A DNA stretch of 64,000 nt. Source: Tetradesmus obliquus. Its lineage: Eukaryota > Chlorophyta > Chlorophyceae > Sphaeropleales > Scenedesmaceae. Shown one piece after another: positions 18,690 through 40,900 of the stretch (the first letter of the stretch is position 1; each line of letters begins with the position of its first letter). The position numbers were made by a program, and so were the translations under genes. The notes below the pieces were generated by a model, which saw only the letters and a program-made list of their open reading frames with translations, was not told the DNA's origin and ran no database searches. The DNA lies in the NCBI GenBank assembly GCA_030272155.1, contig CP126192.1:2824501-2888500 (forward strand), in the 5' to 3' direction.

Positions 18690-20119
18690 TGAGGCTGAGC
18701 TGGTCCAGCTCATGAGTGACAGCCTGTCACTGTCTCTGGATGCCCCGAGTGCCAAGCAGCTTAAGCAGGCCAGCAGCAGCAGCAACAGAACAGACAGCAG
18801 TGGCGGCATTGGAGACGGAAGCTTTAGCTTCTCTCTGCAGCTACCCAGCGGCCTCAGCGGTATAAGCTTGCCTGAGGTGAGTGGCCTCAGCAGTCCGAGG
18901 TTCACAGTCAGCAGCAATAGCTTCCCCTTCAACTGCAGCATTGCAACGCCTGCTGGCAGTGCTGCTGTGGCAGCAGCAGCAGCAGCAGGAGACGGCGGCG
19001 GCGATGTGCAGATGGCGGAGGGTGATGGTGCAGCAGCTGCTGCTGCAGCTGCAGACACAGGCACTGCAGGTGTTGCTGCAGCTGCAGACACAGGCGCTGC
19101 AGATGCCCTGTCACGTGCGGTGCAGCAGGCAGTCACCATCTACAGCAACCTGCAGGTGCTGCTGCAGCTGCTGGCCACCGGCCCGGGCTTGTTTTACCAG
19201 CTGCTTGATTGCGGCTATGACAGCAGCAGCAGCGGTGATGCATGTGCAGCCCCAGCAATCCTTCAGCAGCAGATGCTGGGCAGCTTAGGCCTGTCAGGGC
19301 AGCAGCAGCAGGCGCTGCAGCAGCTGTTGGATGCTGCTGCTGCCAGCCACGCTGCTAATTACATGAGCCGCCAGCAGCAGCTGGCAGCGCTTGCTGCTGA
19401 ACTGGACTCTGCAAGGCACAGCAGCATTGCTTCTGCTGTGATGTGCAGTGTTGGTGTGGCGGGTTGGGAGACAGTAGAGTCATTGGTGGAGGCGGTACAC
19501 GGCAGCTGCAACAGTGATGCTGCTGTGCTGCAGCAGGTGCTGCAGCAGTGCTGGGGACACCAGGTGGGCAGGCTGGCGGTGGTGACGCGGCTGCAAGTTG
19601 TGACTGCAGAGCAAATGCATTTTGGGCAGGTTGTAAAGACGGTTGAGAGAAGGTTATAGTCTGGCGCATGCAACTGGTCAGATTCACCCCTGGGGAACAT
19701 GTTTGGTTGGTTCGATTACAAACTGTGTAGTCACGAGGGGGCCTCACTACAGTAAGGGCTTGCAACTGATGCGGCAGGCGTTGCTGCGCATATGTTGGCA
19801 GCTTAATGAGATTACTGACAGGGCCAAACAAATGGCAAGGAAATGCCATTTTGAGTATCACACGCTTGCACACAACCCTCCACGCAACAGCAAATACATG
19901 GCACTGCTGTACTGCTGCCGCACCTTCACATCCAGTGTGTGCTGCTGCTCACAAGCCCCTGATCTTGGCTGCTGCACTTGCACTTGCTGCTGCTGCTGCC
20001 GCCGCCGCCAGTCGCCGCTGTCCCTGGTGCAGCGGGTGCGCTGCCTGGCGGCTGCCCAGCCGCACCTGCCCGGCTACTGCCTGCTGGAGGCGCTGCTGGG
20101 CTGCCACACAGCAACATAG
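16551..20119 (+). CDS. Paralogue B: poly-Q/poly-A protein with basic patch and leucine zipper (bZIP-like)
   Basis: Exons 16551-17078, 17308-19563 and 20012-20119 (all phase 0) give 963 residues. Same architecture and intron positions as paralogue A: basic patch KKKKKKVHSSTRTRVRL ends exon 1, and exon 2 starts ALLEQYMELAAANSQLQQ with four heptad leucines. Shared blocks are SGSFVLPELSVLMAL, LPSGLSGISLPEVSGLSSP and LGSLGLSGQQQQALQQLL, then the terminal SPLSLVQRVRCLAAAQPHLP exon. An in-frame ATG at 16509 would add 14 residues; 16551 is preferred because MSY matches A. One Gln run near 17980-18045 is over 20 residues long. The copies have diverged in their Q/A runs while keeping the leucine-rich blocks, so those blocks are probably the functional parts. 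Confidence 0.8.
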
Positions 20120-20252
20120 CAGTGTGTGTGCTGCCCGGCTACTGCCTGCTGGAGGCGCTGCTGGGCTGCCACACAGCACCATAGCAGCGTGTGTGGGCTA
20201 CTGCCTGCTGGAGGCGCTGCTGGGCTGCAACACAGCAACTTAGCAGTGTGTG
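20071..20252 (+). repeat. ~60-65-bp unit, three copies, at the end of paralogue B
   Basis: The end of the last exon (cggctactgcctgctggagg…gctgccacacagcaacatag) is repeated at about 20136 and 20197, each copy keeping a TAG stop. The stop in the first unit terminates the protein, so the extra copies fall in the 3' UTR. Confidence 0.85.
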
Positions 20253-20917
20253 TGTGCTGCCCTTGTAGTACAGCCTGGGCTACAGTTTCTGCAGTTGTGA
20301 TGATCAAGATTTGATTATAGTTTGAATGTCGCTCACAGTTGTCTGCTTACTGCCTGTGATCCTGATGGCGCCGTTCTTGCAGTGGCCGTTGTTTTCGGCC
20401 AATGTTCCACATTGATCAGCTGGCAGCTGCTTTTTTGGTGACTTGCAAAGGGGTGGCGGTGATGACATACTTTCTCTCAGCTTACATAGTGGTTTTTCAT
20501 GCTGGTGTTCATGGTAATATTTACATGCTGGTGTTCATGGTGGTTTTCATATGCTGGTGTTCAGTTCAGCCACCCGCAGCTGGCCAGGCCCCGCTGGGCA
20601 GCAGCAGTGGCAGCGCAAAGCTTCACAGTTTGGGTCAGGCTTTGCTGGTTTGATTTGGGGTCATGCATCAGCAATGCTTTGGGGCTGGGGTTAATGTGAT
20701 GTGCATGCTCACTTAAATGCATGCAGCTCATGCCATAAAGAATGCGCGCCGCCTGGCACGGTCTGCAGGTGTGTGCTGCTGCAGAGCTTCTCTGCTCTTG
20801 GCAGTTTTTTAGTTCACCAGTTTGCAACGGTTGTCCCTTGCACTGCTCTCAAGATGTGCTGCAGCCGCTGCATGGAGGAGCCTGCTCTGCTGTGGTGTGG
20901 TGTTGCTATGGTGTGCA

Positions 20918-21990
20918 CAGCGTCAGTGCAGTGCTAGCAAAGCTGCACAACGCTATTCCTGAAATGCTTTGCCTCGGGTAGCGGTGTACAGCGGCTTGTT
21001 TGTTTTGCGACAGAAATGCTTGGCGTCCAGTGGGTCTGCAATGGGCAACATTGGGAATGGAGTGATAAAGGGTGGTGCCTGTTATAATAGTTTGCCGCTG
21101 CACATTGTGGGGCCGCTGGCGCTTGCTGGTGCGCTACTCAACAGGTGCAGCCAGTGTTGTTGCACTCTGCTGCGTGGCTGCATACCTTGCCATTGAGGTT
21201 TACCAGGGGGCGGGGGAGAGGGGGCTTACACACTTTGGGTTTCAATGCATGCACCTGTGTCAGTAGCCACACACCCCTGTTGCAGGTTGCTTGAAGTTTC
21301 TTAGGCGCCTTGCATCAGACCACGTGGCACGGTGTGCGCGCATGCTTGCAGCATCTTCAAGGTCGGGGCTTTGACCATTTTCTCACTGCGCCTTTGTTGG
21401 GGTTGGGGTGGCACGAGCACTGCAGCATCACAGAGTGGTGTGACCAGCGTCAGTGCAGTGACTGTGAAGCTGCACAGCGCTATTCTTATAATGCTTTGTT
21501 TGCCTGAGGTAGCGGTGTGCAGGAACTTGTTTCGAAAAGAAATGCTTGGCTTACAGTGGTTCTGCAGTTGGCAGCAATAGAGTGATAAAGGGTGGCGCCC
21601 ATCACAGAGGATTGCCGCTGCACATCGTGGGGACCTGCTGGGCTGGCTGGTGCGCTGCTTAACATGTGCAGCTGATGTTATTGCATTGCACTCAGCTGCG
21701 TGACGCATGGCAGCAATTTCACGTTGCTTTACCTGGGGGAGGGGGGGGGGGGTTGAGCGGGGTTCAAACACTGTGCATTCAATGCTTGCACCTGTTATGG
21801 TGGCCACGGCTGTGATCACTGACGCCTGTTACAACTTGCCCTAGCTTTCAAAGTGCATTGCATCAGACTAAGTGGCACTGTTTCCGCGCATGCCCACAGC
21901 ATCCTCAGGGTTAGGGCTTTGCAACTTTCTCACTACTACGCCTTTGTTGGGGTTGGGGTTGGCATAAGCACTGCAGTATTACGGCGGCAC
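20918..21990 (+). repeat. Two diverged ~530-550-bp tandem units
   Basis: Landmarks recur in order: cagcgtcagtgcagtg at 20918 and 21445, gagtgataaagggtgg near 21059 and 21580, and gcctttgttggggttgggg near 21389 and 21940. The offset is 527-550 bases. I see no conserved reading frame. Confidence 0.8.
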
Positions 21991-22084
21991 TGCACCCAGT
22001 TGGTGGCTCACACATTGCACTGGGACTATCCTGGAAGTGCAGCGCAACGGCGCTCACAGCTGCATCCATGGGTTATGCGTTCCT

Positions 22085-22580
22085 CCAAAAAGTCTGGGAA
22101 CTTGTTCCAGCCAGTTTGGTACCTGCTCATGTGATACATTCAGCTCCTGTGTTTTACACGACCATTGCCTGCGCTTGCAAGCTTGCACCGTTTCTCTTGA
22201 TTGCACACCTGCTTTTCTGAGCATGAAGTGAGGGGTGAGCTGCACACAACCCCGCAATGCTTGTGCTGGTGCTCAAGCGCTGCCGGCCGTGCGTTCCTAG
22301 AAAAAAGAGCTTGTCGAGGCCAGTTTGGTACCTACTCCTGTGATACATGGCTCTTGTGTGTTGTGATAACCATCGCCTGCGCTTGCAAGCTTGCACATTT
22401 CCTTTTGATTGCACACGTGCATTGCTGAGGCGTGATGTGAGTGGTGACACTGCACCTACAGCTGCTTTCCCTAACCGTTCCCTGAGGCTTTTTCTGAATG
22501 AGCCTTGGGCAACGGTTTCAGGTATCATCAGCTGCACACACCCCACTATGCTTGTGCTGGTTGCTCCAGCACAACTGTCA
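22085..22580 (+). repeat. Two ~220-bp direct repeats
   Basis: Both contain gccagtttggtacct, then tgcgcttgcaagcttgcac and ttgattgcacac, then tatgcttgtgctgg or a close form. Offset about 235 bases. Noncoding. Confidence 0.75.
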
Positions 22581-23868
22581 TGCATAAGCGCATTCATCAT
22601 AAGCGCATTCATCATAAGCACATTCATCCATGCATTGGCACCCAGCTTGTTGCTTTCCCTGCATAAGTTATTTCAGCCAGGCCTACCCCAGCCGCCTGGC
22701 AGCTCTGCTGCTAAAATCCTAGAAGCTGATTTAAAGGGGATAAGGCGCGCAGTTGCTGCAGCTGGCAAGGGCTGGCTTAGCCCTGGGGCTTTGGGGTGGT
22801 ACGCATCATTGTCAGTTTCACAGTGTCCTGCTGCAATGAGCTTTTCCTTAAGCGTTGACATCATCGGCATCGTTTTGCTGTGCACATGTGTTAGGGAAGT
22901 TTGGTGCAGCGAGTGTGAATAAATTGCTTGCATCAATCGTCCATTGGGATGGGTGGTGGCTGTTATGCTGCTGGAGCAGAGGTTACATAAATGAACTGAA
23001 GCAGCATGCTGGCAGCTGCTGGCATGCTTCAACAGGCAAGCGCAGCGCTTGCTGTGTAGCTGCGCAGGCCTGCGGCTGCTGCCCTGCCTGACAGCAGTTG
23101 TGGCTGCAGGAAGCTGGCGTGTGTGCTGTAGACATGGGCAACTTGGCTACGCTACGTTATCACTCTGGTAGTGCCTGGCAGCTGTTGAGTTTTATCCGCA
23201 GCTGCATGCTCTGTCTTGTTGTACATGTGGCATCTCTGTCTTGTTGTACATGCGCCTGCATGGTGGAGGTGCCTGCTGCAGCTGCTGTGCGCAATTGGCT
23301 TTGTTTTTGTGGGTAGCTTTGCTGTATGTCATGCGAGTGGGGTCAAAGAGCCAAGTAATATGTTCTTTTCCTGTTCGTGGTCTTGTGTAAGAAGGGTGGC
23401 CAGTGCAGAACATGGCTGTTGCCTTGCAAAGAGCAGCAAGTTGTGCTTTGGCGCGTTGGCCGTCACAATATCTGCTTGATGATTCTGCAGCACAACTGTT
23501 CAATGGACAGTACTGTTGGTTGTTTCGTTCACACTGGCAAAGCGCACCAATCTGATTGCAAGCACAACCGCTTGTTGACAGAAGCTGTGTTGAGCCGCTG
23601 CTGGGCGTGCAATCTGGCGCCCCGGGGCTGTCGGGATTTGTGACGTTCCTGCAAGTCATGTCACTGGATTCACACAAAGTGTAAACCAATGCGCAGTGAT
23701 CTATGAAGAGCAATTGGCACAGGATTGGTGGGAGCCATCAACATATGCCCGACAGTTCCAGCACTTGCACGCACTACAACCAGATTTGATGCGCACACGG
23801 CGCACATCTGCTACCACCCCCAACGCATCAAACATGTGTTTGAGACGCTGCAATTGCAGCAGCTGCTG

Positions 23869-34548
<10,680 letters not shown>

Positions 34549-35339
34549 GTTTTGCCCGTGCAGAAGCTCTCTGCACGTGCTTGCTGCATGTTCGACGCTT
34601 GCGGAAGCAGAATCCGGACAATCTGCATGTTACCGTGCAGGAGAGATCTAAGTCACTAATGCAACATGGAAAACGCCAGTAAGATGGTGTGTCACGTGTA
34701 CATGGCTCTTGCAGGCTTTGTGCTCAGGACAAGCCCTGGCTTGATTACGCCCCCCTGCAAACGACCAAGATTTCTGCAAATGAAACTTCAAGTACGATTG
34801 TGTATGCGTAGCACGCATTTATGTGTGAATAGGAGACCGTATCCGAGTTGCCAATGCGTGACTGCCTTGTACGGTGAGTATGAACTTCTGCACCTGTGGA
34901 TCGGCCCACCCAACCCCCAATGCCAACGCTGCAGCGAGAACGTGGGGCCTATGCGGCCTGTTGAGCACTCACAAAAAATGGTCGACGTGTGCTTCTGGAT
35001 ATATGGCTTTAAGACATCCAACCTCCATGTTAACACCCAGAGAATGGCACTGGCAGTGAAGGCGAATGCCCGTACTCGTAGTACTGTACGGTATAACCCA
35101 CCAGTGTCTAGTGCCACCCTGAATTGGAGGGGCACCGCTGCGCACTGCCCAGTCTCTGTACACTGCATCCAACCGCCCTCCAATCAGGAGCCAGAACCAG
35201 TTACAAATACAGCCTCCACCATGGGATCACTATTATCCAGCAACTCCACAACGCACTGCCAAGCCTCTGTACACTGCACAGGCACCGTCCTACAGCAGCT
35301 GCAACAAACTTGTGCTGCTGCTGCTGCTGCTGCACCTCT
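34549..35339. other. Intergenic stretch between beta-helix gene and YIP1 gene
   Basis: Both neighbours are on the minus strand, so this holds the YIP1 3' UTR and the beta-helix promoter. A TTACA at about 35202 would read TGTAA, the green-algal polyadenylation signal, 138 bases after the YIP1 stop. A long forward open frame here has no domain support. Confidence 0.55.
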
Positions 35340-37000
35340 CTAGTACACTGTGAGCAGCGCGAAGGAGCCGTACAGCAGGAAGCACGGTATCAGCACCAGG
35401 CTGCGCACCTCCGCCAGCGCATGTGAGATGCGCGCCAGCACCTTGGCTGCTGTGATGGCTGACCAGGCTACTGCTAAGATCGCCAGCACTGCACTGACAG
35501 GGCCCCTGCAGCACACACGCACACACAGCAGCAGCAGTGTTACCATCAGACCTAGGATGCGGTGAACAGTCCCCGCAGGTCCTGCTCTTCACTGCAAGCA
35601 GCCAGCACTGTGCAATGCCAGATCATTGGCTGTTGCACAACGTCTTGCCAACAACTGTTGATGCATATCTGCCTTCTTCAACCTCGCAACTGCACGCTCT
35701 TTCTCAGCTGCATGCCCGCTGTGCAGCAAGTCCACCCTCCTGCAGCATCGTCAACTTGCATCACGCATGGCGTCCATTCAAAACATCCCCTACCCCACCT
35801 GGGCGTCAGCAGCACCGCCACGCTCAGCAGGATGAGCGGCAGCATGCCGTAGCCCACGATGCAGCAGCAGCTGTACAGGTCCAGCGCGCGGTGCTCCGCC
35901 GCCTCATTGCTGGCGATCTGGTTGACCACAAACCACAGCACGATGCTCTGCACCACACTCCAGCCCAGCAGCACACCAAAGTGCATCTTGCCCAGCTGGC
36001 AGCATGTACAGCAGCAGGCAGGCGGGCGGCGCCAGCAGCGCAGCAGTGTACCGACAGCAGCTGTGAGAGAGCAAAAGCCAGCAGAAACGTATTTGCAGTC
36101 CGCTGCCACGCTGCACAGACCAGCTGCTGCACTACACCCGTGTAATGCTGTCTGGGGGAAGCCGTGTAATTCTGCCAGCACTCCCCAGCAGCCTGCTACT
36201 ATTACCAATGGGCATGAGGCTGCAGGCTCCCAAAGATATCAGCACTGCGCTGCCCTTTCCTGCAAGCTGCAAATAGTTGCAATGTAACCCTGGGGCTGGC
36301 GCTGTGCTCACCAGCAGGTGCAGGCCCCCCAGCAGCAGCAGGAAAATGAGTGCGCCGCCAAAGTCCAACTCATCCAGGCAGTTTGACTTCATCTGGTGCA
36401 GCAGGATGGCCTTGGTCTTCTGCAGGATGGAGGGTATGTCTATGCCCAGCTCTGCAAGAGCAGACATTATGTGTACGAGTGGAGATAATGAGCAGGATAT
36501 GCGAACAGTTTGCAGCATGATCGGTGCACGCATGAGATGCGATGGCGTGTGTGGAGTGGAAGTATGTCTACGGGTAGTACATGCCAGCTTGCCAGCTTGC
36601 CCGCGTGCAGCACCACAACCAGATATTGCTGCTTATCATGTACCGGCATAGATCACGCTGAAGCAATCAGCAAAATCAACAGTATGGCAAGGTATGTGTG
36701 CCAGGGACAGTGCTAGTTGCACCTTCTGTGCTTGCGCGGTGCTGACTTGCATGCGTTGCAGGTGCTTGCTGCTATCCTGCATGCAGATTGTAAATACATT
36801 GCACTGTTGCTTCACCACAACTCACCTTCTAGAAGTGGCGGTTCATCTTCAAAGCTGTTGCTGTATGCTGATGCTGCTGCAGTGGGCGGTGGTGCGTACT
36901 GGTAGCTGCTTGGGTTGTAAGCGCCCGCTGTGCCGCTGCTGTACCACTCCACGTTGCTGCCGCCACTGAAGGAGTTCGGCTGCTTCATGCCGAACTCCAT
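35340..37000 (-). CDS. YIP1: YIP1/YIPF5-type Golgi membrane protein
   Basis: Exons 37000-36826, 36451-36312, 35995-35799 and 35505-35340, with closing phases, give 225 residues (the human YIPF5 family is about 257). The cytosolic N-terminus ends in EDEPPLLEELGIDIPSIL, the family's signature junction; the membrane part has LDFGGALIFLLLLGG, KMHFGVLLGWSVVQSI, IVGYGMLPLILLS and a last segment ending FLLYGSFALLTVY. These match the DLYGP- and GYG-type positions of the Yip1 family. About five transmembrane helices. YIP1 proteins bind Ypt/Rab GTPases through the C-terminal membrane region and act in ER-to-Golgi vesicle formation. The N-terminus contains SGGSNVEWYSSG and a Pro/Tyr-rich stretch usual for the family. 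It is the nearest divergent neighbour of the NHX gene. Confidence 0.93.
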
Positions 37001-37921
37001 CCTGCCTGTCTGCTGCAGTTGATTGTGTGCCTAGCTAGGGCCGGGCTGCTGGCCTTGATGGCAGGTAAAAGCAGCAACTGCTGTTGTGATGCAGACCCTT
37101 CCCGACGCTTGAGGGCCCACAAGACCAAACGTGAGGCTTACAACAGGCGATCAGATACTCAGGTATATGATAAGGCAGACAAGACAGCGCAACAGGGCGT
37201 GCTGGAGACAGCGAAGGGTGCAACTGATAGTGTCAGTCAAGTTGTGACGATGGTGCAGTGCGTGCAGCAGTTCAAACAATGTATCGTGACAGGTGCTTGC
37301 GACAAACGTGTTCTTCATCCCAGTAATCAAAAAATAGTGGAGTGACACAGTCAGTTGTCTGTTCGCATTGTGCATGCACAATATTAGGCGTATTGACGCA
37401 CTCGCATGCTAAGTTTCCTATACGTCAAACAACGCAACCAAAGGAACACAGCACAGCAAGCTGTTCGCCCACTTCCTTCTTTCCAGTGTTTGCTGGACGT
37501 GTCTCATGCGGGACACTGGCCCGATCCTTCAACACAAGGTTGAAATGCAGTAGTTAGAGACCTCCGAGGCAGTGTGGAGCAGTGACTGGCAGAATGGCGG
37601 ATCCAGAGTCATCCCCTGCACCTCCTGCCCCTGCCCCAGCGCCCCACACAACACATGACATCGTTCATGCAAGCAACATGAGCACATGTGCGCTTCAGGC
37701 AACTCTGATGCCGCCTGCTGCTCAACCCTAGCTTGCAATACAGTCAGCTGCTGCCTTCAGGGCTTGATGAATGCAGCTGCTGTGCTTTGCATTGTCAGTA
37801 TATACACCACATCAAGCTGACAGTGATTCAATTCTCCAGGCACATTTTTGTCACCGTGTAGCAATGTGCAGAGCAGCAGCACAACAGCACATGCACCCCA
37901 GCCTGTCATGTGACTGATCAC
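37001..37921. other. Divergent intergenic region between YIP1 and NHX
   Basis: Should contain both promoters. I see no clear TATA box and no coding exon. An upstream NHX exon could exist here, since the acceptor-like ttgcag at 37955-37960 would allow one. Confidence 0.5.
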
Positions 37922-40900
37922 ATGGGCTGCGTTGTGCTGGCGTGTATGCTTGCAGGTGTGCTGGTGGTGCTGGTGATGGCATGGTGCCTGGGGGGCCACC
38001 ACCTGGCCAAAAGGTGCAATCAGCAGCAGCAGAAGCAGCAGCAGGATCACCACCAGAACCACTGCATGCTCAGCTGTGCACATGCATCTACGACACAAGA
38101 TACAGCAGTACATGCATTCCTGGACGTCGCTTGCAGCATGAGTGCAACAGCAAGGCCAGATGCGTGCAAATGCCATGCGACTCCTGAACAGCCTGGTCCG
38201 CTGATGCTCTGTAACATATTGGACACACACTCTTCTCCTGCACTCGCTGCCGCTGCAGGAGCCGCCACTTCACGGAGGGCAGCGCTGCGTGTGCGCTGGG
38301 GCTGGCCACTGGTCTGGTGCTGCTGGTGTTCCACCACTACACGGGCTGGAGCTGGGTGAACAACCTGCTGGAGTTCAACGCGGCAGGGTGAGGCGGCGGG
38401 CGCGGCTGTTGATGTGTGCTCGCACAGGCTGTGCTGAGTGATCCAGTGAATGACAGCATGTGCCTACAGGATGGTTCTGGCGGCAGGAGTGTCAACGCTG
38501 CGGAGGGTGCTTGCCAGAGTATGATGGGGTACGGGAAAGCTGTCCTTTGGTGCAGCTGCAGCTGCCAACTGTCACAGTTGTGCATTGCCAGTATCTGTTT
38601 CCCATATGCTGCAGGCATAGCTCAGTTTGCTGCTGCTGCTGCTGCTGCTGCTGCTGTGCAGGTTCTTCACGTGAGTGTCACCGCCAGCATGGCATGGCTG
38701 GCAGCACCAGGTGGCCACACACTGCTGCTGGTAGAGCACAGATGGATGCAGTCGGCTGCAGCAGCAGCAGCAACAGCAGCAGCAGCATCAGCAGCAGCAA
38801 CCTGCCCTTGCGCAACTGTTTTCAAGCAGCCAGCGTGCTGACGTGTTGAGTAAGAGCGGTGTGTGTGGGTGTTTGCAGCATGCAACCGTGCCACACCACG
38901 TTGCCGCGCACTTGCTGGCTGCACTGCACCTAGCGCAGCAACAACAGCATACCAGGTTGAATACAGCAGCGCTCTCAGCTGTATTTGCATTCCTCTGCAG
39001 GCATTTGACCGCGCTCAATGCAACAGCATGTCCTGTGCAGCAGCGAAGCAGCAGCAGCAGCAGCAGCAGCGGCAGCACCTATCCGCCATCCGCCTTCTCC
39101 TGGTCGGTCCTTTGTTTATTTGCGCTTCAGACTGACCTAACATGCCTGGCTGCCGCATGCGTGCTGCTGCTGCTGCTGCTGTCAGCTGGCTGCTGCCGCC
39201 CGTGATCTTCTACTGCGGTCTGTCTGTGGAGCACGAGCGCTTCTTCTACGCACTGCCCTCCATCCTGCTGTACGGCGTGTTTGGCACGCTGGCCAGCTTT
39301 GCCATCATCAGCCTCTTCATGTACGGCGCGCTGGGCTTCGCGCTGTTCAAGCTGGAGGTGAGGAGGGCTACAAATTGCTGTATCACATGCCAACCTTGCA
39401 ATATGAGGGTGGCCAGCTGTGGCGCCATCAGCTCAGGTCATTTGCGGCGCGCTGGGCTTTGCCCTGTTCGAGCTGGAGGTGACTTGTGTCATGCAGTTGT
39501 TATACAACACGTCAATCTTGCAACATGAGGGTGGCCAGATGTGCCATCATCAGCCTCTACATTTCCGGCGCGCTGGGCTTCGCGCCGTTCAAGCTGCAGC
39601 TGAGCTGAGTTTGAAATAGCTAAGCCGCTTGAGCCATAAGGCTGCTGCTTGAGGTTTCAAACTTTTGATGTACGGTGCGCTGGGCTTGCTGCTCAAGCTG
39701 GAGGTGAGTGAAGCCCCGGATCCTGAACCCTTGAACCCTTCCAGGTTTCATTAACGGTGCTGCTTGTGGTTCATGCCTTTGGCAATGTTTGCATGCATGT
39801 GGCACTGAATCAGAGTGACTGCTAGCTTTCCTGAACACGAAGCGATGCAGTGGATGTCCACATAACTCACAAGCCTGGCCTGCCTTGCCTGCTCTGTCTC
39901 TCCTCTGGCTTGGCCTGGACAGGACTGCATGCCATGGGCGCCATGCCTGCACCACTTACACCACTTGAACCACTTGAACCCCCTCAACCCCTAAATATTG
40001 CAACCCTGCTGCCGCTTTCACGACTGCCTGGCCATGGGCGCCTTAAACAATTGGGCCCTTCAACCCTCAAAACCCCTTCAACCCTGCTGTCCTTGCCCTG
40101 CAGGACTGCCTGGCCATGGGTGCCATCTTTGCGGCCACCGACAGCGTGGCCACGCTGCAGGTGCTGGACCGCAACACCATGCCGGGCCTGTTCAGCCTGG
40201 TGTTCGGGGAGGGCGTGGTCAACGACGCAGGTGAGAGAGGGGTGGGGTGGGGTGGGGTGGGAGGTGGGGGGTCGTTGACCACAGCACCCGAGGCAAAGGC
40301 AGCGGGCAGGAGTCAGCCTGGTGTTTGGGAAGGGCGTGGTCAACGACGCAGGTGCGGCCGAGGGGGCAGGGTTTGACTAGACGTGTACCACCTGCTTGAA
40401 GCGATGTACGTTTCAGATAGTGTCTGGTAGTTGAAGTGAGGGTCAAGCAGGCCTTGTGTGTAGAATAAGCGGCAGAGGCAGAGGCAGCAGTCACCTACTC
40501 AGCAGCAATGTGTAGCGTGCCTGGCACAGACGCACACATTTATGTGTAGCTTGTTGAACAAGCCAAAAAGTTGGCGAGACAGCACACAAGCGTCATGCAC
40601 CATCCTCGTGATGTGCAGGTCACTCAACATCCACGGAAGCGGCAGCCTGTGGTTGCACTTGTCAGTTGGTGACAAGTGCAACCTCAGGCTTCCGCTTACT
40701 GAGGATGTTGTGGGGCCTACACCTAGTGACGATGGCGCACGCACGCTGCACACTAGACAAACCATGTGCGGATCCTGCCTGCCGCCCCCACAGCTGCAGC
40801 GGCTGCGGGCTGGAATCTCCACCATTGCTCATCATGCTCACTGGTCGCTGTGTTTTGCAGCAGCTTGATGTCTTGCTGCATGTCTGTGCATGCATTATCT

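Larger units (their letters stand above)
20120..23868. other. Intergenic stretch rich in diverged tandem repeats
   Basis: No gene supported. Two diverged ~530-550-bp tandem units occupy about 20918-21990, followed by a pair of ~220-bp units (about 22085-22300 and 22305-22580). Convergent 3' ends of paralogue B and the beta-helix gene flank it. Confidence 0.6.

Noticed and set aside
19701-19725. tRNA-like GGTTCGATTAC sequence
   Set aside because: No matching acceptor stem or anticodon arm could be found around it.
34666-35343. A 225-codon forward open frame
   Set aside because: No recognisable domain, biased composition, and it overlaps the expected 3' UTR and promoter of minus-strand genes.
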